NCBI GenBank assembly: GCA_046538945.1
Contig: JBKHHW010000083.1
Span: 1 to 12,871, forward strand
DNA: 12,871 nucleotides
Source of the DNA: JAEZKC01 sp046538945
Lineage (GTDB): Bacteria; Fibrobacterota; Chitinivibrionia; Chitinivibrionales; Chitinispirillaceae
Reading direction: 5' to 3'
Shown: piece by piece, positions 7,196 through 12,871 of the stretch
Layout of the letters: every line of letters starts with the position of its first letter
Numbering within the stretch: position 1 is the stretch's first letter
Made by a program: the position numbers and the translations under genes
Notes under the pieces: generated by a model
What the model was told of the DNA's origin: nothing
Database searches by the model: none
What the model saw: the letters and a program-made list of their open reading frames with translations, nothing else

Positions 7196-8584
7196 ATGGA
7201 CAAAAAGAAAATTCTGGTAGTTGATGACAATGAGTTGTTCCGCGACTCTATAGTGGAGACGCTGCGCCGGCAGGGGCATGAACTCAGTGCGGCGGAAAGC
7301 GGTCCCAGGGCGCTGGAGATGTTCGGAGAGGATCAGTTCGATCTGGTCATTTCCGATTTCAAGATGCCCGGAATGACCGGCGTGGAGCTTCTTGAAAAAA
7401 TAAAGCAGATCGATTCTGAAGTGCCTTTTCTGATAATTACTGCCTACGGCGCGGTCGAGACAGCTGTCGATGCCATGAAGAAGGGCGCCTACGATTTTCT
7501 TCAGAAGAGCGACTCTCTTATTCGGGAGCTTGAAATCACCGTTGAGAGAACCCTTCAGTACCGCTCCCTTGTGCGCGAGAACCGCAAGCTCAAGAGTGCG
7601 TTGGGTGAGAAGTGGGACTATATAGGTTGTACGCCCGAGTTGGACAAGATCCGCGCGCTCACCAAGGCTGTGGCCGAGAGCCGTTCCACCATACTGATCA
7701 CGGGTGAATCGGGAACCGGCAAGGAGCTTATCGCCCGCTCCATTCACTACCAGAGCCCCAGGGCTCAGGGGCCGTTTGTGAAAATCAACTGCGCCGCTCT
7801 GCCCGAGGGGCTTATCGAATCGGAGCTGTTCGGTCACGAAAAGGGCGCTTTCACCGGTGCGGTGAAGGGCAAAGCCGGTAAATTCGAGACTGCAAGCGGG
7901 GGAACGCTTTTGCTTGACGAGATTGGGGAGATGCCGGTGAACGCGCAGGCGAAGCTCTTGAGGGCTTTGCAGGAGAGGGAGATTCACAAAGTGGGCGGGG
8001 ATGATCCCATAGAGGTTGATGTGAGAATCGTCGCCACCACCAACCGTGATCTCGAAGAGGAGATCGAGAAGGGCAGATTCAGAGAAGATCTCTACTACCG
8101 GCTCAACGTCTTTCACGTCGACCTGCCTCCTTTGCGGGAGAGAAAAGAGGATATCCCGAAACTGGTGGAGCATTTCATCAGGAAATTCAACGATGAGAAC
8201 GGTTTCAGAGTGGAGGGGTATGCCGGGGAGTGCGAGAAGGCGCTTATGTTTTATTCCTGGCCGGGTAACATCCGGGAGCTTGAGAACGCGGTCGAGCGGG
8301 CAGTGGTTCTCACCCGTTCCGGTTTGATCCAGCCTGAAGCATTCGGTTTCGGCGCTACCGGAAGAGGACTCGCCGGACAGAACAGGAGCGGCCTCGAGGC
8401 GGGGATGACCATCGCGGAGGCTGAAAAGCAGCTTATTCTCAAAACACTCGATTCCTGCTCTCAGAACAGGACCAAAGCTGCCGAAATGCTGGGGATTTCC
8501 ATCAGAACTCTCAGAAACAAACTCAATGAGTATGCTCTCTCGGCTGATCAGCCGAGAGAGCTTCTCGAGAATGAAACGGCTTAG
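7196..8584 (+). CDS. Sigma-54-dependent response regulator, NtrC/FlrC family
   Basis: This 462-residue transcription activator is the evident partner of the kinase just upstream. The receiver domain (about residues 1-120) has acidic residues D10 and D11, phospho-acceptor D54 in VISDFKMPGM, and K104. The residue after K104 is Ser rather than the usual Pro. The AAA+ domain (about 142-375) has Walker A GESGTGKE at 170-177, the sigma-54-contacting GAFTGA loop at 217-222 and Walker B LLLDEIGE around 238-245. The C-terminus is a Fis-type helix-turn-helix (KAAEMLGISIRTLRNKL, about 430-446). All elements needed for phosphorylation-controlled, ATP-driven open-complex formation are present. ATG 7196 is preceded only by a weak GGGA. 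Position in a fapA and flgN-like cluster suggests an FlrC/FleR role activating mid-class flagellar genes; targets are not visible in this window. The last codons contain a 28-bp palindrome. Confidence 0.93.
   Translation: MDKKKILVVDDNELFRDSIVETLRRQGHELSAAESGPRALEMFGEDQFDLVISDFKMPGMTGVELLEKIKQIDSEVPFLIITAYGAVETAVDAMKKGAYDFLQKSDSLIRELEITVERTLQYRSLVRENRKLKSALGEKWDYIGCTPELDKIRALTKAVAESRSTILITGESGTGKELIARSIHYQSPRAQGPFVKINCAALPEGLIESELFGHEKGAFTGAVKGKAGKFETASGGTLLLDEIGEMPVNAQAKLLRALQEREIHKVGGDDPIEVDVRIVATTNRDLEEEIEKGRFREDLYYRLNVFHVDLPPLRERKEDIPKLVEHFIRKFNDENGFRVEGYAGECEKALMFYSWPGNIRELENAVERAVVLTRSGLIQPEAFGFGATGRGLAGQNRSGLEAGMTIAEAEKQLILKTLDSCSQNRTKAAEMLGISIRTLRNKLNEYALSADQPRELLENETA
8534..8561. repeat. 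28-bp perfect palindrome in the 3' end of the response regulator
   Basis: The two 14-nt arms GCTCTCTCGGCTGA and TCAGCCGAGAGAGC are perfectly complementary around a central TGATCA. The site lies within the last 17 codons of the regulator and is followed directly by a second palindrome, TTCTCGAGAA (8562-8571). In RNA it would form a 12-bp stem with a GAUC loop. No T-run follows closely, so it is not a standard intrinsic terminator. It may be an mRNA 3'-end stabiliser, a processing site or a protein-binding operator. Confidence 0.8.
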
Positions 8585-8595
8585 GATGTTTTGGC

Positions 8596-8625
8596 TTGAC
8601 TTTCTGTTTGCAACAAGGGTAACAT
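8596..8625 (+). promoter_or_regulatory. Possible sigma-70 promoter for the GGDEF gene
   Basis: TTGACT (8596-8601) matches five of six -35 consensus bases. After an 18-nt spacer, TAACAT (8620-8625) matches four of six -10 bases. It starts 11 nt after the regulator's stop and would leave a leader of about 90 nt before the ATG at 8722. Rejected nearby: a GG-N9-GC pair at 8645-8657, one base too short for sigma-54. Confidence 0.35.
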
Positions 8626-8721
8626 CATCTATTAGGTAATGAATGGCTGCTGTCAGCTTTACTTTCTGCTGAAGTGGTCTGAACACCGACCGATCCAGTA
8701 CTGAAACATAAAGGATGCACG

Positions 8722-10092
8722 ATGCCCAGCATCAATACCAAGTCGATCTTCTTCAAAATAGCGATCATCTACGTCTTTCTCACCATTCTGAACGTTTCCA
8801 CATTCGTGCTCATGGTGTTTGAAAATCAGCTTGACCTGATTGCCGAAAACGCCGTTCTCAACAGTCAGCACACTGCTACAGGCCTTAAATACCGCATGGA
8901 TGATATCCTCAGTGATGATCCCGATCTCAACTCCGATAATCTCAACCGGATCATAAAAGAAACCAGCGCTCTTGGAATTTTCGATCTCACTCTCTTCAGC
9001 GAAGGCGGGAGGGTGTTTTTGAGTATAGAGAACAACGAGGTGGTTGAGCGGGATGCGGCCGATATGAGAGAGCTCAAGATGATCAACATGGCCATCACCC
9101 GCCAGGGCTTTGAAGACAAGATGTTTTACCATGATGTGAGCAAGAAGGATAAAAGCATCAGTCTCTACATCCCTTTCACCTACGGAGATGAGAATATCGG
9201 TGTTGCGGGTGTGAAACTGCGGATGAAGGATATAGACAAGCAGATGGGCTATCTTTACCGTCAGTGCCTGCTTATCGGCGCGCTGGTCATCCTGCTTCAT
9301 TTCGGATTCGCCTATCTGTTTGTGAAGATGATCATGCGCCCTGTTCATATTCTCAACGAGGCTACTCATGCCATTGCTAAAGGGGACCTGACCTGCCGGG
9401 TTCCCATTGCGGGTCGGGACGAGTTCGGTCAGCTGGCTTCCTCTTTCAATGAAATGGGGGTTTCCCTTCAGAGAATGCGTGATGAAGCCAAGGGGGCCAA
9501 CCCGCTTTCCGGTCTGCCCGGCAATGTCACAATCGCAAACTACATCGACCAGTGCCTTGCAAGCGGACGGATTATCTGTGTCCTCTACTGCGATCTGGAT
9601 AATTTCAAAGCCTACAACGACAAGTACGGCTTCACAAGGGGAGATGAGGCCATTATCTACACCAGAGACTGCCTCGTTAGGGCATCTAAGCGACGGGACC
9701 TCAGGGATGTGTTCGTGGGGCATGAGGGCGGCGACGATTTCGTGGTAGTATGCGATTATGAATACTGGGAAAAGTTCGCCAAGTCTTTCATCACCAATTT
9801 CGATCGCGAAATATACCAGTTCTACAATCAGGTTGACGCCAGAAACGGTTTTATCGAATCGGTGAACAGAAGGGGAGAGGCTCAGCGCTTTCCGCTCATG
9901 AGTGTGTCGGTTGCGGTGGTCACGAACAAAACCCGCCCCTTCCGCAGGCATGCCGAAATGATCCAGGTCGCAGCTGAAGTCAAGAAGTATGTGAAAAGCA
10001 TGGATGGCTCCTGTTATGCGATCGACCGCAGAACCGGCCCGACAAGCCCGACACAGACCATCAGAACTGATAACATAAGAAACAGGATGTGA
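8722..10092 (+). CDS. Membrane HAMP-GGDEF protein (GGDDF variant diguanylate cyclase)
   Basis: The 456-residue product has TM1 (about residues 9-33), a periplasmic sensor region of about 145 residues, TM2 (181-203), a HAMP linker (about 203-257) and a GGDEF domain (about 258-435). GGDEF enzymes make cyclic di-GMP from two GTP. D291 in DLDNFK (metal), N299 and D308 (guanine contacts by PleD alignment) are kept. The signature is GGDDF at 336-340, so the fourth residue is Asp rather than Glu. No RxxD inhibitory site lies at the expected five-residue distance. The domain entry NPLSGLPGN belongs to a known GGDEF subgroup; activity is plausible but not assured. ATG 8722 has AAAGGA (8710-8715) 6 nt upstream. 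The C-terminal tail (about 437-456) is polar and Thr/Pro-containing. The gene is in the same frame as the next one, 12 nt away, suggesting a functional pair in signalling at the envelope. Confidence 0.88.
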   Translation: MPSINTKSIFFKIAIIYVFLTILNVSTFVLMVFENQLDLIAENAVLNSQHTATGLKYRMDDILSDDPDLNSDNLNRIIKETSALGIFDLTLFSEGGRVFLSIENNEVVERDAADMRELKMINMAITRQGFEDKMFYHDVSKKDKSISLYIPFTYGDENIGVAGVKLRMKDIDKQMGYLYRQCLLIGALVILLHFGFAYLFVKMIMRPVHILNEATHAIAKGDLTCRVPIAGRDEFGQLASSFNEMGVSLQRMRDEAKGANPLSGLPGNVTIANYIDQCLASGRIICVLYCDLDNFKAYNDKYGFTRGDEAIIYTRDCLVRASKRRDLRDVFVGHEGGDDFVVVCDYEYWEKFAKSFITNFDREIYQFYNQVDARNGFIESVNRRGEAQRFPLMSVSVAVVTNKTRPFRRHAEMIQVAAEVKKYVKSMDGSCYAIDRRTGPTSPTQTIRTDNIRNRM

Positions 10093-10104
10093 CACGGTCG
10101 GCTT

Positions 10105-11682
10105 ATGCGCACCATTCTCAAATGCCTTCTCGTGCTGATGCTGCTTGTCTCCACGGCTCTCTTCAATGCCAATCTTATCGATATTCGCTTGGAGGAGATC
10201 CGCTACTATCTGGGAAACATCGCAGCCCGGCAGGACGCAACGAACACCTTCGGCATAGTTGCCCGTTACGAGCTTATAAAGCGCCGCATGGTCTCCGGTG
10301 AAGACAACGTGAGTGATCTTGAGCTGGAGGCGAGAATTCAGGCGCTGACCTCAGGGGAAAAATTCAAAGATGTCAAAAACGATAACCTCGTTCTTCTGCG
10401 CAAGGTCCCGGTCAGATTGGTACTCAATTCCATCCGCTACATCCTGGGCAAACCGATCATCAATCCCAAGGAAGACGATAAGATTTTCAACGTCCTGGAA
10501 ATTGCTTACTTCTGGGAGAGAAACAGAAAGTATTCCGAAGCACTGAAGATCTACGACGATGCGCTTGGCTCCTCAACTCTTTCTTCCGAAATCCGCGCCT
10601 CTGTCATGGTGCATCAGGCCTTCTGTCACTCCATGCTGAGCGAATATGAAAAGTCCAAAACGATTTATGAGCAGGTCATAAGCAGTTACCCTGAAACTGA
10701 GGCGGGGATAGTATCCTGGAGGCTGCTCGAGTTCATCAATTCCATGGAGCGGGAGAGGGCGAAGCTTGAAAGTAAACGGTTGAGCACGCTTGAAAAGGCC
10801 AGGCAGTTCTATCTGCTCATGGATTTCAGAAACGCCATCAAGAGTGTTTCCATCCATCTTCAGAACAGTCCCTCCCGCAAATCCGCGGTTGAGGCCCGGT
10901 ACTACAAGGGGCGCGCTCATGAGGAGCTGGGGGAAGCCCAGGAGGCGATGATGGAGTACAAGCAGGTGATAGCGGATGACAAGGGCAAGGAGTGGGCCAA
11001 GAAGGCCAACCGCAGAATGCTTATGCTGGGTGAGTTCTACGAACAGAAAAAGCAGGTTGCCCGGGAAGCAAAACGCCAGCTTGAAGCGTATCAGGATGAA
11101 GTGCTCATGAAGAACATGGAAGTGTACTCCGGAATGGTCAACCTCACCTCTCTTAAGGGTGAACTGGCGACTAGGACAGATGAGAAGACGGGGGGTGCCT
11201 CCGGAAATGATTCGGTGATGGATCTGATCGACAAGGTCGGCACCATCGATTTGACAGGGGAGAACAAGCAGGCTCAGAAGGAAGATGGTGAAAAGCTGAA
11301 AAAAGCGATTCGGAACCAGGCTTCCCAAATGAGCAATCCCGAACTCAGGGAACTGCAGCGGCGCAGGGATCTGGCTTCAAACCCGTTCAGAAGACCGAGT
11401 TTCATAAAGAAGATCATAGACGGTAATTCCTCTGAGCTGAGATATATCTACAACAAAAGGCTCAGAGCCGGAGACAAGCTTTCCGGCAAGGTGGTTGTGG
11501 AGATTAAAATCAGTCCCGACGGCACTGTTTCAGATGCGCGTCCGGTGATGTCCACCATGGACGATGAGAAATTCGAGTGGGATATTACAGGGCGCATCAA
11601 GACCTGGCAGTTCAAAAAAGTTCCGGACAGCCTGGGAGTTCTGACCGTCAACTTTCCCTTTGAGTTCGACGAGGAATTGTAG
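10105..11682 (+). CDS. TPR protein with C-terminal AgmX/TonB-like domain
   Basis: This 525-residue protein starts with a hydrophobic segment (ILKCLLVLMLLVSTALF, residues 4-20) that could be a signal peptide or an uncleaved anchor. Helical TPR-like repeats follow at about 128-160, 165-197, 228-257 and 262-295. A long charged region (about 300-430) comes next, and then a TonB_C/AgmX-type domain (about 435-522): LSGKVVVEIKISPDGTVSDA, a WQF motif and the ending VNFPFEF. In energy-transducing or gliding-related proteins this domain contacts outer-membrane or periplasmic partners. The cysteines common in AgmX/PglI domains are absent. There is no Shine-Dalgarno at proper spacing before ATG 10105; AGGA lies 17 nt away. 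Translation may therefore depend on coupling to the GGDEF gene, whose stop is 12 nt upstream in the same frame. No ExbB/ExbD-like motor gene is in the window. Function is unknown; an envelope-spanning scaffold is my inference. Confidence 0.82.
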   Translation: MRTILKCLLVLMLLVSTALFNANLIDIRLEEIRYYLGNIAARQDATNTFGIVARYELIKRRMVSGEDNVSDLELEARIQALTSGEKFKDVKNDNLVLLRKVPVRLVLNSIRYILGKPIINPKEDDKIFNVLEIAYFWERNRKYSEALKIYDDALGSSTLSSEIRASVMVHQAFCHSMLSEYEKSKTIYEQVISSYPETEAGIVSWRLLEFINSMERERAKLESKRLSTLEKARQFYLLMDFRNAIKSVSIHLQNSPSRKSAVEARYYKGRAHEELGEAQEAMMEYKQVIADDKGKEWAKKANRRMLMLGEFYEQKKQVAREAKRQLEAYQDEVLMKNMEVYSGMVNLTSLKGELATRTDEKTGGASGNDSVMDLIDKVGTIDLTGENKQAQKEDGEKLKKAIRNQASQMSNPELRELQRRRDLASNPFRRPSFIKKIIDGNSSELRYIYNKRLRAGDKLSGKVVVEIKISPDGTVSDARPVMSTMDDEKFEWDITGRIKTWQFKKVPDSLGVLTVNFPFEFDEEL

Positions 11683-11712
11683 ATAAGAGTGCTGCGGGTG
11701 GCACAATAATCA

Positions 11713-11752
11713 GGGCGGCTGAAGCCGTGTAGCGCCCAGATCAGCCGTTTTT
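11713..11752 (+). terminator. Possible terminator between converging genes
   Basis: GGGCG (11713-11717) can pair with CGCCC (11733-11737), with an inner GGCTGAAGCC. Alternatively CGGCT (11716-11720) can pair with AGCCG (11743-11747), which is followed directly by five T (11748-11752). The second pairing has a large structured loop and overlaps the pfkB stop codon. On the minus strand the hairpin lacks a T-run. It is plausible as the end of the GGDEF-TPR unit. Confidence 0.35.
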
Positions 11753-12682
11753 GAGATCTTCGCTTGTGGGCAGAGAACCGATCCCGCCTCCTTTTATTCC
11801 CTTGTACAGTGCGACGGAGTTGGCCAGTTCAGCCGCGGAGAACGGATCGTAGCCCCGGGCGATGCTGTGGAGGAATCCGCCGTTGAAGGCGCTTCCGATG
11901 AGCGTGGGGTTCTTTATCGGTTCCTGGGTTTCGGGGAGCCGGAACTCTTTAATTTTCCCGTCGTAGCCGACCATGCACCCTCCGGCCCCCATCTTCACCA
12001 CGACAATGTTTATTCCCCGGTCCCAGAGGTAGCCGATCACGTCCAGAGGCCTTTCGTAGCCGAAGAGCGCCTTGGATTCTTCCGGGCTTGAGGGGAAGAT
12101 GACGTCGATGAGCGGCAGAACGCCCCAGAGGCCCTCCTTGGCGTCATCCAGAGACCAGCGCTGGAGGCGCAGGTTGGGGTCGTAGGCCACCATGATGTTG
12201 TTGGAGTGGGCGGAATGGAACGCTTTGAAGACCGCGTGGCGGGCCGCTTTGGAAACCGACTGCAGTTCGCTCGATGCGTAGACAATTTTGCAGTTTTCAA
12301 TCAGGTCGTCATATACCATTGGGGGCAGGATGTGCTCTGAGGCGGTCCCCGGGTGATGGATGAGGTACTCGCGCTGTTCGGGGTGTCTGCTGCTGGTGAA
12401 ATAGATGCCGTTGTAGCCCTGGGTGGTGACCACGTGATCGATGTTGATTCCCTGGGAGAGGAGCTGTTCGCGCAGAAACGTATGGAAGGAGTCCCGGGCG
12501 ATGGCTGAAAGCAGCTGGACCCCTGAGCCCAGGCGGGCCGCGGTCGCGGCGACCACCAGGTCCGCTCCTCCCATCTCCTTTTGGAAACTCTGGCTGATGG
12601 ATACATCGCTGTCGCAGCGGAACTCGACATAGCTTTCGCCTATAACCAGCAGATCGTAATCTCTTATATGAACCGGCTTCAT
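11741..12682 (-). CDS. PfkB-family sugar kinase homologue lacking the catalytic Asp
   Basis: The 313-residue product has the ribokinase-like fold of PfkB sugar kinases (length normal) and most resembles 2-keto-3-deoxygluconate kinase-type members. Visible marks are GGAD...ATAARLG (38-52), HHPGTASEHI (109-118), YDPNLRLQRW (167-176), FPSSPEESKALFG (196-208) and VVVKMGAGGCMV (227-238). The normal active-site signature DTxGAGDxFNGGF is here NPTLIGSAFNGGF (258-270). The aspartate that serves as catalytic base is Ser264 and the leading Asp is Asn258. The usual Asn in GGAxxN is Val44. A normal kinase reaction is therefore doubtful; a regulatory, binding-only or altered activity is possible. The frame is intact and codon use looks like the neighbours, so it is not a decaying pseudogene by eye. 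ATG 12682 has AGAGGA (12689-12694) at 6 nt. It converges on the TPR-TonB gene with no obvious partner. Confidence 0.85.
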   Translation of the reverse strand: MKPVHIRDYDLLVIGESYVEFRCDSDVSISQSFQKEMGGADLVVAATAARLGSGVQLLSAIARDSFHTFLREQLLSQGINIDHVVTTQGYNGIYFTSSRHPEQREYLIHHPGTASEHILPPMVYDDLIENCKIVYASSELQSVSKAARHAVFKAFHSAHSNNIMVAYDPNLRLQRWSLDDAKEGLWGVLPLIDVIFPSSPEESKALFGYERPLDVIGYLWDRGINIVVVKMGAGGCMVGYDGKIKEFRLPETQEPIKNPTLIGSAFNGGFLHSIARGYDPFSAAELANSVALYKGIKGGGIGSLPTSEDLKNG

Positions 12683-12871
12683 GGATAGTCCTCTGGTAGC
12701 AATTCTGCAGTGAAAATCAATTTAGATGGGGCCTTTGCTGCTCCTGCTCCCCCCACCGGTCTGAAAAGACGGACCGTAACACCAGAAAATAGTTCCTGAA
12801 ACCGGTTGCGAGAAGAATGGAGCTCAAAAAAATGGGGGACTGTGATTAGGATTGGGAGAATTTGATATTGC

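Noticed and set aside
8645..8657. GG...GC pair upstream of the GGDEF gene as a sigma-54 site
   Set aside because: The spacing is 9 nt rather than 10 and the flanking consensus is poor.
7142..8686. Long minus-strand open frame (514 codons) opposite the response regulator
   Set aside because: It is antisense to a protein with complete receiver, AAA+ and HTH motifs; the translation shows no recognisable domain and is a codon-bias shadow.
8659..10095. Long minus-strand open frame (478 codons) opposite the GGDEF gene
   Set aside because: The plus strand encodes TM, HAMP and GGDEF motifs across the same span; the antisense translation is not protein-like.
11699..11713. TGGCAC resembling a sigma-54 -24 element
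   Set aside because: The -12 position at the correct 10-nt spacing reads AG instead of GC, and it would point into the end of a converging gene.
12757..12775. Small hairpin CGGTC...GACCG upstream of the PfkB-family gene
   Set aside because: A short stem with no T-run and no recognisable riboswitch or operator context; too weak to annotate. The rest of 12683-12871 shows no gene.

Overview
The window looks like ordinary chromosome from a motile, diderm (Gram-negative-type) bacterium. The evidence is a flagellar switch protein (FliN), a FapA/DUF342 flagellar assembly protein, an NtrB/NtrC-like pair resembling FlrB/FlrC, an LPS-heptose epimerase (HldD) and a TonB-type C-terminal domain. Several large TPR proteins and an AgmX/TonB-like domain recall FCB-group, Fibrobacterota-like or deltaproteobacterial genomes, but I cannot fix the taxon. 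I see no insertion sequences, phage genes, CRISPR arrays, tRNA or rRNA.

Layout. On the minus strand at the left edge are fliN (7-267) and, upstream of it, a zinc-ribbon plus Yip1-type membrane protein (314-1033). A divergent intergenic region (1034-1159) contains a perfect TATAAT and a sigma-28-like candidate and leads rightward into hldD (1160-2143), which ends in a probable intrinsic terminator. Next is a compact rightward cluster: fapA (2216-3562), a secreted or periplasmic TPR protein (3603-5507), a small helical FlgN-like protein (5534-5908), a PAS histidine kinase (about 5911-7179) and a sigma-54-dependent response regulator (7196-8584). The gaps are 2-40 nt, so this is probably one operon. 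Its likely theme is flagellar assembly under phosphorelay and sigma-54 control.

After a 137-nt gap with a possible sigma-70 promoter comes a two-gene unit. The first gene is a membrane HAMP-GGDEF protein with a GGDDF variant motif (8722-10092). The second is an exported or anchored TPR protein ending in an AgmX/TonB-like domain (10105-11682). The two lie in the same reading frame, separated by one TGA and four codons. A PfkB-family protein on the minus strand (11741-12682) converges on this unit. Its usual catalytic GAGD aspartate is replaced by serine, so it may be a pseudokinase. The final 189 nt hold no recognisable gene.

Points most worth a second look: the kinase lacks any ATG, GTG or TTG start that would retain its conserved N-terminus and seems to use CTG. 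A 28-bp perfect palindrome lies in the last codons of the response regulator. The PfkB active site is lost. The GGDEF and TPR-TonB pair may link cyclic-dinucleotide signalling to an envelope-spanning protein. The TPR protein inside the flagellar cluster could be an undescribed motility component. None of these amounts to a demonstrated new system.
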